A stretch of 64,000 bases of DNA from Saprospirales bacterium GYS_P2D (GTDB lineage: Bacteria; Bacteroidota; Bacteroidia; Chitinophagales; Saprospiraceae): contig WUUP01000006.1 of assembly GCA_009833045.1 (NCBI GenBank), positions 87,369 to 151,368 of the forward strand, given 5' to 3'. Made by a program: the position numbers and the translations under genes. This document shows positions 41,598 to 51,399 of this stretch, in pieces. Every line of letters starts with the position of its first letter. The stretch's first letter is position 1. The notes under the pieces are model-generated. The model saw nothing but the letters and a program-made list of their open reading frames with translations. It did not search any database and was not told the DNA's origin.

Positions 41598-43904
41598 ATG
41601 AAGAAGTATAATGAAGTAGTGACAAAAGTAGCTTATCTCTTGGTATTGATCGTACTGCTCGGCTCATGTAGTAGCACTAAAAATCTTCTGCCAGAGGATC
41701 AAATATTGACGAAAGTCGACTATAAACTCATCACTGATGATAAGAATGTCAGCAAAGCCACAATAATCAGTGAGCTCACCACGCTGACCAAGCAAAAGCC
41801 AGTCAAAATCAGTTTTCTCAATCCTCGTACCTGGGGTAAGCCTTTGACCATCTTTGATAATCTGATGACCATAGAGTCTGCGGAGTCATTTGAGCAATAT
41901 CTCAGAAATCGAAAAGGCTTCTATCAAGCTAAAGTGGACTATGATATCGTCGAGAAAGGACGCAAAATAGAGCTCGCTTATATCGTCGATCTCGGAAAGC
42001 GCTCTTACGTGACTGCTATCAAATATTCTTTTGAAGATAGCATCATGCAGCGTGTCTTAGTGGAGGACGATAGCGATAGTGAGATTCAGGTAGGAGATCC
42101 GCTCGAGGCTAAGCGATTTGATCGGGAAAAGGTCCGCATCGTCAATCTGATGAAAAATGAGGGCTATGCTAATTTTAATAACAACTTCATCGAATATAGA
42201 GGAGATAGTACTGCTCAAGGAGTCGATGTGACAGTATATGTCTATAATCCCATAGGTCAAGATGAGCACACAAAGTATAAGATAGGCGATATCAATGTGT
42301 ACACGGAGCACTCTCTGACAGCACAGCCAAGGTATGTGCAAACAGATACAATTGATGGGAATGTCTACTACTCTAAGACCGATGAATTTTTAGTAAATCC
42401 GAAAAGTATACACGACGTGATCAGTCTCCATAGAGGAGATCTGTACAATCGTAATAGCGAGAACAAAACCAATCAAAACCTCACCGCTCTAAGTCCCTAC
42501 CGATTTGCGGTAGTGGAGTCCTATACAGAGAATGACTCTTCTGATATATACAACTATAATATCTTCCTCAGTCCCTATCAAAACAAGTGGGTCATGGATG
42601 CAGGGGTTAATCTTTTTTATTCTTCTATCAGTAGTAGCGCAGGACAAAATCTCTTTGGTCTATCGGGAAATCTCGGCTTTCAAAACCGAAACTTCAAAAA
42701 TCGGGCGATCCGACATTCTATTGGTCTCGAGGGGACTTTAGAGTTTAATATTCCTGACTTTCCTAAGCTGAGTGGTATCAATACTAATACCCTGAGTGTG
42801 CAGCTCAGTAATAAATTTGACATACCAAAGGTAGTTGATATATTCAAAGTGACTAATGTGCTCAACTGGCTGAATATCGTCAGTGATCGGTCAATAGAAA
42901 ACCTCTCTGCGAATGGTACTACCACCTTTGATATTAGTGCAGGATATACGAGTATTAGACGATTTTATGATCTGACTAATGTCAATGTCAACTGGATATA
43001 TAATTTTCAGCCCAATCCAAGACTGCGCTATACTATCAGTCAGATCGGAGTCAATGTGATCGATACTCGGATCAATCCCATATTTCAGCGAGAGATATTG
43101 GATGGCAATCCTTTTTTGCAGCGAAGCTTTGATACTAATTTGTTTACCGGATTCTTATTCAGAGAGCTGACCATGTATCGCCGTACCCGAGAGACTTTGG
43201 GCGGTTCTTATTTCTTGATGATTGGCAATTTTGAAGTCTCTGGCTTAGAAAATCTCTTAGTCAATCGGCTGGTGAATACGGTAAGTGGTTATAATGATAC
43301 GTGGTCTATTGGTGGATTGGAGTTTTCGGAGTATATACGATTTGACGCTGATGTGAGATACTACAAGAAGGTGCTCGGGCGATCCAATTTTGCCGCTCGA
43401 CTCAATGCCGCTATCGCCGTGCCTTATGCTAATGATCAGTCGGTGCCATACATCAAGCAGTATTTTGTGGGTGGCCCAAATAGTATCAGAGGCTGGCAAC
43501 TCAGAGAGCTCGGTCCTGGTACGTATAGCGAAGAAAACATTCTCAATACAGCCTTTTATCAGACAGGAGACTTTAAGCTCGAAGCCAATGTCGAATATAG
43601 ATTTGATCTCTTCTGGTATCTCGAGGGAGCATTATTCGTAGATGCGGGCAATGTCTGGCTACTCAAAGATGACCCTGATCGACCTGGAGCAAAGCTTGGT
43701 ACTAATTTTCTGGATGAGATGGCTATAGCTGCAGGCTGGGGGATACGTCTTGATTTCGATTATTTCATTTTTAGGTTTGATTTTGGGTACAAGCTGCGCA
43801 ATCCTTTCCCCGATCCTGAGACAGGTAGTCAGATAGTACTGACGAATGGTGACTACAATGGTATGCTGGGCAATATTAATTTCGCTATCAACTATCCTTT
43901 TTAG
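41598..43904 (+). CDS. tamL: TamL, BamA/TamA-family outer-membrane lipoprotein
   Basis: This 768-residue Omp85-superfamily protein has POTRA-like domains at the N-terminus and a C-terminal 16-stranded barrel. A lipoprotein signal ends in LLGSC, so the mature protein starts CSSTKNLLPEDQ, the Cys-Ser-x-x-K-x-L form typical of TamL, the Bacteroidetes lipoprotein version of TamA. The barrel shows GGPNSIRGWQLRELGPGTY, which carries the RGW/RG motif of the L6 lid loop, and ends in an aromatic-poor ININYPF strand. It probably helps assemble or transport outer-membrane components. A GTG 6 bp upstream (41592) is in frame, but the ATG at 41598 gives the normal MKK start. Its promoter must lie within the divergent methyltransferase gene. 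Confidence 0.9.
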   Translation: MKKYNEVVTKVAYLLVLIVLLGSCSSTKNLLPEDQILTKVDYKLITDDKNVSKATIISELTTLTKQKPVKISFLNPRTWGKPLTIFDNLMTIESAESFEQYLRNRKGFYQAKVDYDIVEKGRKIELAYIVDLGKRSYVTAIKYSFEDSIMQRVLVEDDSDSEIQVGDPLEAKRFDREKVRIVNLMKNEGYANFNNNFIEYRGDSTAQGVDVTVYVYNPIGQDEHTKYKIGDINVYTEHSLTAQPRYVQTDTIDGNVYYSKTDEFLVNPKSIHDVISLHRGDLYNRNSENKTNQNLTALSPYRFAVVESYTENDSSDIYNYNIFLSPYQNKWVMDAGVNLFYSSISSSAGQNLFGLSGNLGFQNRNFKNRAIRHSIGLEGTLEFNIPDFPKLSGINTNTLSVQLSNKFDIPKVVDIFKVTNVLNWLNIVSDRSIENLSANGTTTFDISAGYTSIRRFYDLTNVNVNWIYNFQPNPRLRYTISQIGVNVIDTRINPIFQREILDGNPFLQRSFDTNLFTGFLFRELTMYRRTRETLGGSYFLMIGNFEVSGLENLLVNRLVNTVSGYNDTWSIGGLEFSEYIRFDADVRYYKKVLGRSNFAARLNAAIAVPYANDQSVPYIKQYFVGGPNSIRGWQLRELGPGTYSEENILNTAFYQTGDFKLEANVEYRFDLFWYLEGALFVDAGNVWLLKDDPDRPGAKLGTNFLDEMAIAAGWGIRLDFDYFIFRFDFGYKLRNPFPDPETGSQIVLTNGDYNGMLGNINFAINYPF

Positions 43905-44067
43905 GTCTAAACAGCATCACAAGTATTTGAGATCATGTGACGTCTGGCTGACGCCTCTTTTAATTGTCTTATGTAGTATTTTCGTATATTATTAAATAAA
44001 AGACGAGTAGGGAGGTAGAGGGTAAATGCATGTCGTCTTAATGGTATAAGCTGAACTAAAAGGATTA

Positions 44068-45393
44068 ATGCAAGAACAGGTAGTCAAATATGATAAGACT
44101 AAGGTAGTCTCTGTCATGTTCGGGGTGTTGATGATCTCGGGTGCCATGTTCACGATTTTAGACTTGATCGTGGGCGAAAATCCTTGGTATATTCCTTTAT
44201 GCTTGGCAGCTATTTCTGGTGTAGGATTCTTACTTAATAGAAAAGGTACATGCCAGTATTGCCATTTTGTAGTTTATCTTTTATTTCTTTTCTGGATATC
44301 GATGCTCACCTTCAATCAGACCGATGAAGAAGGAGTAAGGGTATATTTTGTGATTGCATTTTCTATCCCACACATACTTTTTGACCGTCGATTGACTCGA
44401 TGGGCGATGGGAGCATCTGCTTTCGGAGTTTTCATTTTATTGCTTTGGCTACAGCCCATGAGACCATTACCTACTTCGGGGATGGTAGCATTTTATGTAG
44501 CTATGCATTTTCTGTTATGTGGTTTTGGGATGTTTTTAGTGTTGGGATATTTCAGGAGACAGATCGATATTGCCTACAGTCGTCAGCGTAAAGCACTCAG
44601 TCACTCGGAGAAGCTCGTAGCAGAGCTGGGAGAGGTCAATGATGAATTAGTAGAAAAGCAGCACCAACTGATTGAACGCAATAACTCTCTACGGACATTC
44701 GCCTATGTAGCATCCCATGATCTCAAGTCACCGCTGCGCAGCATCATCAGCTTCCAGAAGCTCATACAGATGAAGCTAAAGGAGAGTCCCGATTATCCTC
44801 AGGTGCAAGAACATATCGACTATGTGATCGACAGTGCAGGTAGTCTTGCCAAGATATTAGATAGTTTATTGGAGTATACTCGAGCCGAAAATAAAATAGA
44901 AACAAATCTCCGACACTTCAGTCTCATAGATATGCTGGATCGTATCCATCGTGAGCAGTGCGAAGTCCATGATGGATCCATTGAGGTAAAAATGCAGATA
45001 GGTCAAGACCATATCAATAGTGACTATGAGTTGCTATACTGTATTCTCCAAAATCTTATCAGCAATGGTTTAAAATTTAATTATAGTAATACTCCCAAAG
45101 TATGGGTCAAAGCAACTTCAGATGAGGGGGTTCTGACCATTTCTGTCAGTGATAATGGCATCGGCATCGATCAAAAGTATTTGGACCAAATATTTGAGCC
45201 ATTTAATAGGCTACATGGTAAGTCAGCATTTCAAGGCACAGGTCTCGGACTTGCTATTGTACAGCGGTTTGTCGAGGTGTTAGGCGGAGAGATCACCGTC
45301 AATTCTACATTGGGTGAGGGTACGACTTTTATTCTGCGGCTACCTGATCCTCAACTCCAGCCTGCTCCTGCTCGATCAGTAGCGCATGTATAG
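44068..45393 (+). CDS. Membrane sensor histidine kinase
   Basis: This 441-residue kinase has about six membrane helices in residues 10-162, an intracellular coiled coil (about 165-205) and a HisKA domain with H217 in ASHDLKSPLRS. A HATPase_c domain follows (about 320-430) with NLISNGLKF, DNGIGID and GTGLGLAIV boxes. The membrane region has no large periplasmic loop, so it may sense membrane state or a lipophilic signal. Residues 57-66 contain a CxxC motif (RKGTCQYCHF) that could bind a metal or act as a redox switch. The HisKA sequence is very close to that of the TPR kinase at 4337-6331. No response regulator is adjacent. The C-terminal tail is Pro/Ala-rich. Confidence 0.9.
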   Translation: MQEQVVKYDKTKVVSVMFGVLMISGAMFTILDLIVGENPWYIPLCLAAISGVGFLLNRKGTCQYCHFVVYLLFLFWISMLTFNQTDEEGVRVYFVIAFSIPHILFDRRLTRWAMGASAFGVFILLLWLQPMRPLPTSGMVAFYVAMHFLLCGFGMFLVLGYFRRQIDIAYSRQRKALSHSEKLVAELGEVNDELVEKQHQLIERNNSLRTFAYVASHDLKSPLRSIISFQKLIQMKLKESPDYPQVQEHIDYVIDSAGSLAKILDSLLEYTRAENKIETNLRHFSLIDMLDRIHREQCEVHDGSIEVKMQIGQDHINSDYELLYCILQNLISNGLKFNYSNTPKVWVKATSDEGVLTISVSDNGIGIDQKYLDQIFEPFNRLHGKSAFQGTGLGLAIVQRFVEVLGGEITVNSTLGEGTTFILRLPDPQLQPAPARSVAHV

Positions 45394-45469
45394 CAGCCAC
45401 GACATCATGGCTGTGACAACATATTAGGCTACCATCTTGTCTTAATAGGCAGTAAAGCTCCTCATCTCT

Positions 45470-46891
45470 ATGAAAATACTCCTCACTGGTGCTACCGGCT
45501 ATATCGGCAAGCGTCTTCTCTCTGTCCTCCTTCAGCTGGGACATCACGTAGTATGCGCAGTGCGTGATCCGCTCAGATTCTCTCCTCCAGACTCGATGAA
45601 ACACCAGATAGAGGTGATACAAGTCGATCTGCTGGATAGAGATACATTATCGGCTATACCTGAAGATATAGATGGGGCCTATTACTTGGTCCACAGTATG
45701 TCACAGTCAGAGGATTATGCGGATATGGAGAGGCGCTGTGCTGAGCACTTCAGGGATCGACTCAGTGAGACACAGGTGCAGCATGTCATTTACCTCGGTG
45801 GCATAGCTAATGAGGAAGACCTCTCAGAGCATCTGAGTTCACGTAAGCGAGTAGAGGATATACTCGCTGGAGGGCGCTATCATCTCACCACACTCCGAGC
45901 AGGTATCATCATAGGCTCGGGTAGTGCCTCTTTTGAGATCATCCGGGATCTCGTAGAGAAGCTGCCCGTCATGATCGCTCCTCGCTGGCTGAAGACTCGC
46001 TGCCAGCCGATCGGAGTGTCAGACGTGATGCTGTTTTTATCACGGAGCATATTTGATGAGAGGACCTATGATCAGACTTTTGATATAGCAGGTCCAGATA
46101 TCCTCACCTATAGAGAGATGCTTTTGGCTTTCGCCAAAGAGCGTGGACTCAAGCGGTGGATCATCACTGTCCCCGTCATGACACCCAAGCTGTCTTCTTA
46201 TTGGCTTTATTTCGTCACATCGACCTCTTACACGCTGGCTACCTCTTTGGTCGATAGTATGCGAGTAGAGGTAGTGGCCAGTGATGATCGATTAGCCCAG
46301 CTCCTGAGTATACAGCCTATCAGCTATCAGCAGGCTCTCCAGAAAGCATTTAACCGGATCAAAAGCAATGACATCTGGTCCAGCTGGAAGGATGCTTATG
46401 CCAGTAGCGGCTTTAGTGGAGATATATCGGACTTCATAGAGGTGCCGACTTTTGGTTGTTTTGTAGATCAGCGGAGTCAGCCATATGATGATCGGGAGTC
46501 AGCGATCGATCGTGTTTGGAGCATCGGAGGTGAGACGGGCTGGTACTATGGGGACTGGATGTGGAGGCTCAGAGGATATCTGGATAAGCTCGTTGGAGGA
46601 GTAGGTCTACGTAGAGGCAGGACTAATAAGGATATGATTAATGCTGGTGATGCCTTGGACTTTTGGCGAGTGCTTTATGCTGATCGCTCGGAGGGCAGGC
46701 TCTTGCTTTTTGCTGAGATGAAGGTCCCAGGAGAGGCATGGCTGGAGTTCAGGATCAAGGGAGATCAACTGATACAGACAGCGACCTTCAGGCCCAAAGG
46801 ACTCTGGGGACGGGCGTACTGGTATGCTGTGCTGCCAGCACATGGATTTGTATTCAATGGTATGCTGACGGCACTGGCTCGAGGGAAGTGA
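45470..46891 (+). CDS. NAD(P)-binding SDR protein with DUF2867 domain
   Basis: This 473-residue protein has an N-terminal Rossmann fold (GATGYIGKRL, residues 7-16) of the extended/atypical short-chain dehydrogenase class, as in NmrA-like and DUF2867 proteins. The segment YYLVHSMSQ takes the place of the active-site region. The region from about 330 is DUF2867 (WYYGDWMWRLRGYLDKLVGG), of unknown function. It is cytoplasmic or membrane-associated through the C-terminal hydrophobic segments (ARGK end). It starts 76 bp after the kinase and ends exactly one base before the convergent metallo-hydrolase stop codon, with no terminator between. Reaction and substrate are unknown; a quinone- or NAD-dependent reductase role is a common guess for this family. 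Confidence 0.84.
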   Translation: MKILLTGATGYIGKRLLSVLLQLGHHVVCAVRDPLRFSPPDSMKHQIEVIQVDLLDRDTLSAIPEDIDGAYYLVHSMSQSEDYADMERRCAEHFRDRLSETQVQHVIYLGGIANEEDLSEHLSSRKRVEDILAGGRYHLTTLRAGIIIGSGSASFEIIRDLVEKLPVMIAPRWLKTRCQPIGVSDVMLFLSRSIFDERTYDQTFDIAGPDILTYREMLLAFAKERGLKRWIITVPVMTPKLSSYWLYFVTSTSYTLATSLVDSMRVEVVASDDRLAQLLSIQPISYQQALQKAFNRIKSNDIWSSWKDAYASSGFSGDISDFIEVPTFGCFVDQRSQPYDDRESAIDRVWSIGGETGWYYGDWMWRLRGYLDKLVGGVGLRRGRTNKDMINAGDALDFWRVLYADRSEGRLLLFAEMKVPGEAWLEFRIKGDQLIQTATFRPKGLWGRAYWYAVLPAHGFVFNGMLTALARGK

Positions 46892-47794
46892 TTAGCCCAA
46901 TTTCTTTTTCCAATATCTCAATAATCCTGTAGCACTCATATCACTCGGATTAGCAGCTTCATAGGCCATCGCATCACTCTCAGACATACCATTGTCAGTG
47001 AGATACTTTTTGACAAACTCCCTGAAGTCTGGAAGTACCTCTGCCACAGTAGCGCCCTGCTCATGATAAGGCAAGAAGAATTGGCTATAAGCCTCAAGGC
47101 TCTTACGAAGCTTAGCTATGTGCGCCTCACAGTCTGTGATAGCTCCAAAATGTGTCAAGAAATATCGATCCACTTCGTCAAGAGACTCTATGATCTGCAG
47201 TGAGTTTTCCCAGTCTTCGATATTGATATCTGGTGGAGGGCATGGCGGTATGACAGGTCCATGATTAATAGATACCCCTGCGACATCTCCAGTGAATAAA
47301 TCGCTGCCTATCTGCCATGCGATATGATGCTTAGCATGTCCTGGACTATGCCAAGCGGTGATAGTGGTGCTACCTATCTGCACTGACTCACCATGATCTA
47401 CCGTATGTAGCTGATCTGCGGGGATCGGCTTCAGCGTGCCCCAGAGTGCGTCCATAGCTTCTTTATAGATCATTTTAGCGGAAGCTAACAGCTTAGATGG
47501 ATCGTGCATATGGGCATAGCCAAAAGGGTGGAGATAGATCTGAGCACCGTGCTCAGCAAAACACCATGCTGCGCCAGCGTGATCGAGATGGATATGAGTC
47601 AAAAACACATGCTGGATGTCACTGATCTGATAGCCATGGGTGGCGAGTCCTTTCTCGAGAGTAGGCAGAGTGCTATGTGGGCCTGCCTCGATGAGTATAG
47701 GCCCATCCGCTGACTCGACTAAGAAAGCAGCAATACCATTTGCTCCACCGAGGAAGTTTAGATCTATGACATGTACTTGGTGTGATTGATTCAT
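46892..47794 (-). CDS. Metallo-beta-lactamase-fold hydrolase
   Basis: This is a 300-residue MBL-fold protein. The metal-binding motif THIHLDH (HxHxDH) sits about 85 residues in, followed by the expected His in SPGHAKHHIAW, the Asp of TGDVAG and a terminal FLTHFG His. The form is that of glyoxalase II-like or lactonase-like thiol/ester hydrolases, with C-terminal helices. No signal peptide is present. A longer frame would start at 47977, inside the divergent epimerase gene. The ATG at 47794 gives a family-like start (MNQSHQVHVIDLN), leaves room for two promoters and is my choice. It is convergent with, and abuts, the SDR gene. Substrate is unknown. Confidence 0.87.
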   Translation of the reverse strand: MNQSHQVHVIDLNFLGGANGIAAFLVESADGPILIEAGPHSTLPTLEKGLATHGYQISDIQHVFLTHIHLDHAGAAWCFAEHGAQIYLHPFGYAHMHDPSKLLASAKMIYKEAMDALWGTLKPIPADQLHTVDHGESVQIGSTTITAWHSPGHAKHHIAWQIGSDLFTGDVAGVSINHGPVIPPCPPPDINIEDWENSLQIIESLDEVDRYFLTHFGAITDCEAHIAKLRKSLEAYSQFFLPYHEQGATVAEVLPDFREFVKKYLTDNGMSESDAMAYEAANPSDMSATGLLRYWKKKLG

Positions 47795-47966
47795 ACGTAC
47801 TATTTTATTGACCAATATATGAGATTCTCCTTGCTTCAGTCTGCCTTTTATTGTCATCCGAGCTCTGTGGAGGATATGTCTTTTCTGATACAATATTCGC
47901 ATTGATATCCCATTAGAGTAGATAGAAGGCGCTACTTTTGCCCTCCAAATAACGGAAAGTATAACT

Positions 47967-48635
47967 ATGTCACACATTATTGCTCCTTCACTGTTAGCAT
48001 CAGACTTTCTCCATATGGCAGATCAGATAGAGCTGATCAATCAGTCTCAGGCAGACTGGCTGCATGTAGATGTCATGGATGGAGTCTTTGTGCCCAATAT
48101 CAGTTTTGGTCAGGTGCTTATGCCATTCATCAAGAAGGGATGCACTAAACCACTCGATGTGCATCTGATGATCGAGCAGCCAGAGCGATACGTAGAGGAG
48201 TTCGTAGCATTGGGAGCAGATATCGTGACAGTACACTATGAGGCGACACGTCACCTCCACCGTACGATCCAGCAGATCAAGCAGGCTGGAGCCAAAGCAG
48301 GAGTAGCGCTCAATCCTCATACCTCTATACAAAACATAGAAGATATCCTCGAGGATATAGATCTGATCCTCATCATGAGTGTCAATCCCGGGTTTGGTGG
48401 TCAAAAATTCATCTATCAGACACTACCTAAAGTCAGAAAGCTAAAGGCCATGCTCGAAGAGCGAAATCTAAATCCGCATATCGAGATAGATGGTGGAGTA
48501 GGTCTGGCGAATGCTGAATCTCTACTTCAGGCTGGTGCTGATGCATTAGTAGCAGGAAGTAGTGTGTTCAAGTCGGAGGATCCTGTCAAGACTATAGAGT
48601 CACTCAAATCTATCGAAAAGAATAAATCATACTAA
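47967..48635 (+). CDS. rpe: Ribulose-phosphate 3-epimerase
   Basis: This 222-residue TIM-barrel enzyme interconverts ribulose 5-phosphate and xylulose 5-phosphate in the pentose phosphate pathway. The family signatures are complete: SLLASDFLHM at the start (the LLxAD form), WLHVDVMDGVFVPNISFG with the metal-binding His and Asp, DVHLMIEQP, MSVNPGFGGQKFI and IDGGVG. Length is normal. It is cytoplasmic. A TonB receptor gene follows one base after its stop, so the two are probably in one transcript although unrelated in function. Sequence gives no further regulation. Confidence 0.96.
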   Translation: MSHIIAPSLLASDFLHMADQIELINQSQADWLHVDVMDGVFVPNISFGQVLMPFIKKGCTKPLDVHLMIEQPERYVEEFVALGADIVTVHYEATRHLHRTIQQIKQAGAKAGVALNPHTSIQNIEDILEDIDLILIMSVNPGFGGQKFIYQTLPKVRKLKAMLEERNLNPHIEIDGGVGLANAESLLQAGADALVAGSSVFKSEDPVKTIESLKSIEKNKSY

Positions 48636-48636
48636 T

Positions 48637-51153
48637 ATGTCCATCTCTCGCATCATCCTGCTCCTGTCACTACTGTGCGCTGGAGCGCAGGGATGGAGTC
48701 AAGTCATCATCACTGGTCAGGTCACTGATAGCCGTAGTGGCGATCCAGTAGAGCTCGTCACAGTCTTTGCTGTGGGGACAAATGAAAACACCGAGACCGA
48801 TAGCGAGGGACGATATGAACTCCAGATAGCTGAGCTAAATGATAGACTGACCATCAGATACAGTAGACTGGGCTATGAAGATGTCGACTATACCCTGAGA
48901 GCAGGGACGCCAGGTAGCTATACTCAGGATGTGAGTCTACGTGCTGTAGAGTCTGACCTGGAAGTCACAGTCACTGACACCCGTGCAGAGCAGGCACAGA
49001 TGGTGACAGAGCGTACCGATGCACTCAAGGTCATCCCATCCACTACGGGCAATCTCGAAAGTGTGCTCCCTCATATCGCTCTCGGAGCCAGATCGGGGAC
49101 AGGTGGAGAGCTATCCTCTCAGTACAATGTCCGTGGGGGAAACTATGACGAGAATCTCGTCTATGTCAATGATTTTGAGATATTCAGACCACAGCTCATA
49201 CGCAGTGGTCAGCAGGAGGGACTTTCATTTCCTAATATTGATTTGATCCGAGATTTATCATTTTCATCAGGAGGCTATCAGCCAAAGTATGGGGATAAGA
49301 TGGCATCCGTATTAGATATTCGCTATAAGCGGCCAGAAGAATTCAAAGGATCCGTATCAGGCAGTTTTTTAGGAGGGTCGGTCCACATGGAGGGTAGTCA
49401 TGCGATTGGGCAGAGTGACTATCAGAAGCTGCGCTATCTCGTCGGTGCTCGCTATAAGACGACACGATATATCCTCGGCTCACTCGATACACAGGGAGAG
49501 TATACCCCAGATTTTGCAGATGTGCAGGCTTATCTGACCTATGATCTCACAAGGGATCTGCAGATTGGAGTATTGAGTAATTATAATGAAAGTGACTTCT
49601 CATTCGTCCCTGAGACACGAGCGACTGCGCTGGGTCTGATCGATCAGGCGCTACAGCTGACGAGTGTATTTGAGGGGAGTGAGTCAGACTTGTTTCAGAC
49701 AGGGATGGTGGGCACCTCGCTGACCTATCTGCCAGATCGAGAAGAAAATCCACTATTCCTCAAGCTGCTCGCATCGACCTATAGAGGAGTAGAAGAAGAA
49801 AATATAGACATCATCGGATACTATCGGCTGAGTCAGGTTGAGACTGATCTCAATAGTGATAATGCAGGAGAGGAGATCGCTGTACTCGGCGTAGGGACAG
49901 AGCATGACTATAGTCGAAATCGATTATTCTCCAAAATCTCTAATGTCCAGCTCCGAGGAGGTATAGAGCTGCAGTCAGAAAGTAATGATGTGAAGACACA
50001 TTTCTTACAGTTTGGGCTGAAGTATCAGCATGAATACTTTGATGATCGACTGAATGAGTGGGAGCGTATCGACTCTGCGGGCTACTCGCTGCCATTCAGT
50101 GATACTCAGGTACTCCTGAGCTCCGTGCTTAAGAGCGAAAATCTTATCCAGTCAAATAAGATCACAGGATACTTTCAGGATACCTATACGCATCTGCGAG
50201 AGGGACGATCAGAGCTGAGTTTGACCTTGGGTACGAGACTGAGCTACTGGGATCTCTCGAGCGCATTCAATGTGAGCCCGAGATTTCAGTTACTCTATCG
50301 ACCGATCAAGGAGGGCATCAATACTACCTACAAGCTGGCTGGGGGCATCTACTATCAGACTCCACTCTACAGAGAGCTACGTCGACCAGATGGCACGATC
50401 AATGAAGATCTCCAGCCTCAGCGATCGATACATATCGTAGGAGGTATCAATAGAGACTTCTATTGGGAGCGGCTCGGTGATAAACCGTTTAAGTTTATCG
50501 CAGAGCTATATTATAAATCCTTCTCAGATCTGATCAGCTATGATATAGATAATGTCCGTCTGCGCTACAGTGGAGAGAATGATGCCAGCGGCTATGCGGT
50601 AGGACTTGATATGCGGCTAAATGGAGAGTTTGTCCCGGGAGCAGAGTCATGGATTAACTTCTCTCTCCTACGTACACGAGAGAGCCTGGATGATGTGACA
50701 CATCTCCGCTTTACAGAGTCCGGACCGACCGAGGTAGGTGATGTGCCGAGACCTACAGATCAATCATTTAATGTGTCCATTTATTTTCAGGATTATCTAC
50801 CGATGAATGAGAATATGCGAGTGTTTCTCAATATGACTTTTGGTAGTGGATTGCCGTTTGGGTTGCCCGACGAAAATGAAGTATTCAGAAATATATTTCG
50901 ATTCAGAGCCTATCGAAGGGTGGATATGGGTTTTGGGTTTCAGCTGTGGAAGAAGGATTGGATCGACGAAAAACCTAATCATTTATTCAGAGGATTGGAC
51001 AATGCATGGATCAATCTGGAGGTCTTCAATCTCATGGGTATTGAAAACGTCAGCTCTAATACTTGGGTGCGTACAGTTTTTCAGCAACAATATGCTGTAC
51101 CTAATAATCTAACTAATCGAAGAGTCAATTTACGCTTTCGTGTTGATTTTTAA
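48637..51153 (+). CDS. TonB-dependent outer-membrane receptor
   Basis: This 838-residue outer-membrane receptor has a signal peptide (about 1-22). An N-terminal carboxypeptidase-regulatory-like domain (about 23-105, ITGQVTDSRSGDPVELVTV) is typical of Bacteroidetes receptors. The plug domain contains YNVRGGNYDENLVYVNDFEI, and a 22-stranded barrel ends in the C-terminal strand NLRFRVDF, with the terminal Phe needed for BAM assembly. No SusD homologue follows, so it is not a SusCD pair; it may take up an iron complex or a vitamin, or work without a lipoprotein partner. Start is one base after the rpe stop, which implies co-transcription. The exact substrate cannot be read from sequence. Confidence 0.92.
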   Translation: MSISRIILLLSLLCAGAQGWSQVIITGQVTDSRSGDPVELVTVFAVGTNENTETDSEGRYELQIAELNDRLTIRYSRLGYEDVDYTLRAGTPGSYTQDVSLRAVESDLEVTVTDTRAEQAQMVTERTDALKVIPSTTGNLESVLPHIALGARSGTGGELSSQYNVRGGNYDENLVYVNDFEIFRPQLIRSGQQEGLSFPNIDLIRDLSFSSGGYQPKYGDKMASVLDIRYKRPEEFKGSVSGSFLGGSVHMEGSHAIGQSDYQKLRYLVGARYKTTRYILGSLDTQGEYTPDFADVQAYLTYDLTRDLQIGVLSNYNESDFSFVPETRATALGLIDQALQLTSVFEGSESDLFQTGMVGTSLTYLPDREENPLFLKLLASTYRGVEEENIDIIGYYRLSQVETDLNSDNAGEEIAVLGVGTEHDYSRNRLFSKISNVQLRGGIELQSESNDVKTHFLQFGLKYQHEYFDDRLNEWERIDSAGYSLPFSDTQVLLSSVLKSENLIQSNKITGYFQDTYTHLREGRSELSLTLGTRLSYWDLSSAFNVSPRFQLLYRPIKEGINTTYKLAGGIYYQTPLYRELRRPDGTINEDLQPQRSIHIVGGINRDFYWERLGDKPFKFIAELYYKSFSDLISYDIDNVRLRYSGENDASGYAVGLDMRLNGEFVPGAESWINFSLLRTRESLDDVTHLRFTESGPTEVGDVPRPTDQSFNVSIYFQDYLPMNENMRVFLNMTFGSGLPFGLPDENEVFRNIFRFRAYRRVDMGFGFQLWKKDWIDEKPNHLFRGLDNAWINLEVFNLMGIENVSSNTWVRTVFQQQYAVPNNLTNRRVNLRFRVDF

Positions 51154-51311
51154 CGAGTTACTCTATTTGGCTCTTAAAGCTTTTGGTAGTGACTTATGTT
51201 TGGTTATAAATTAAATTGATAAAATATTTGATTGTGTATTGACTTTGTGACAGAATGATAATATATTAGAAGTGTTATTATTGTTTAACCCACGGAGGAT
51301 AAAACAATTCA

Positions 51312-51322
51312 GTTCTTTGACA
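51312..51322 (+). promoter_or_regulatory. boxA-like antitermination site
   Basis: GTTCTTTGACA resembles the boxA leader of rRNA operons (TGCTCTTTAACA in Escherichia coli; GTTCTTTGACA-like forms occur before Bacteroidota 16S genes). It lies in a long non-coding stretch upstream of several hairpins and a terminator. Alone it is weak evidence. Confidence 0.3.
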
Positions 51323-51399
51323 TCCATTCTGCACTTCATTCTCTATCATTCACACACTGTGACCAGATCAATCAGCTTAATAAATCAACTATAAATCAT

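Noticed and set aside
45397-45420. Small hairpin CAGCCA/TGGCTG downstream of the membrane kinase gene as a terminator.
   Set aside because: The stem has only six base pairs and no T tract follows.
47795-47977. Longer start of the metallo-hydrolase, at 47977.
   Set aside because: It would overlap the start of rpe on the other strand, and the added 61 residues do not resemble the family.
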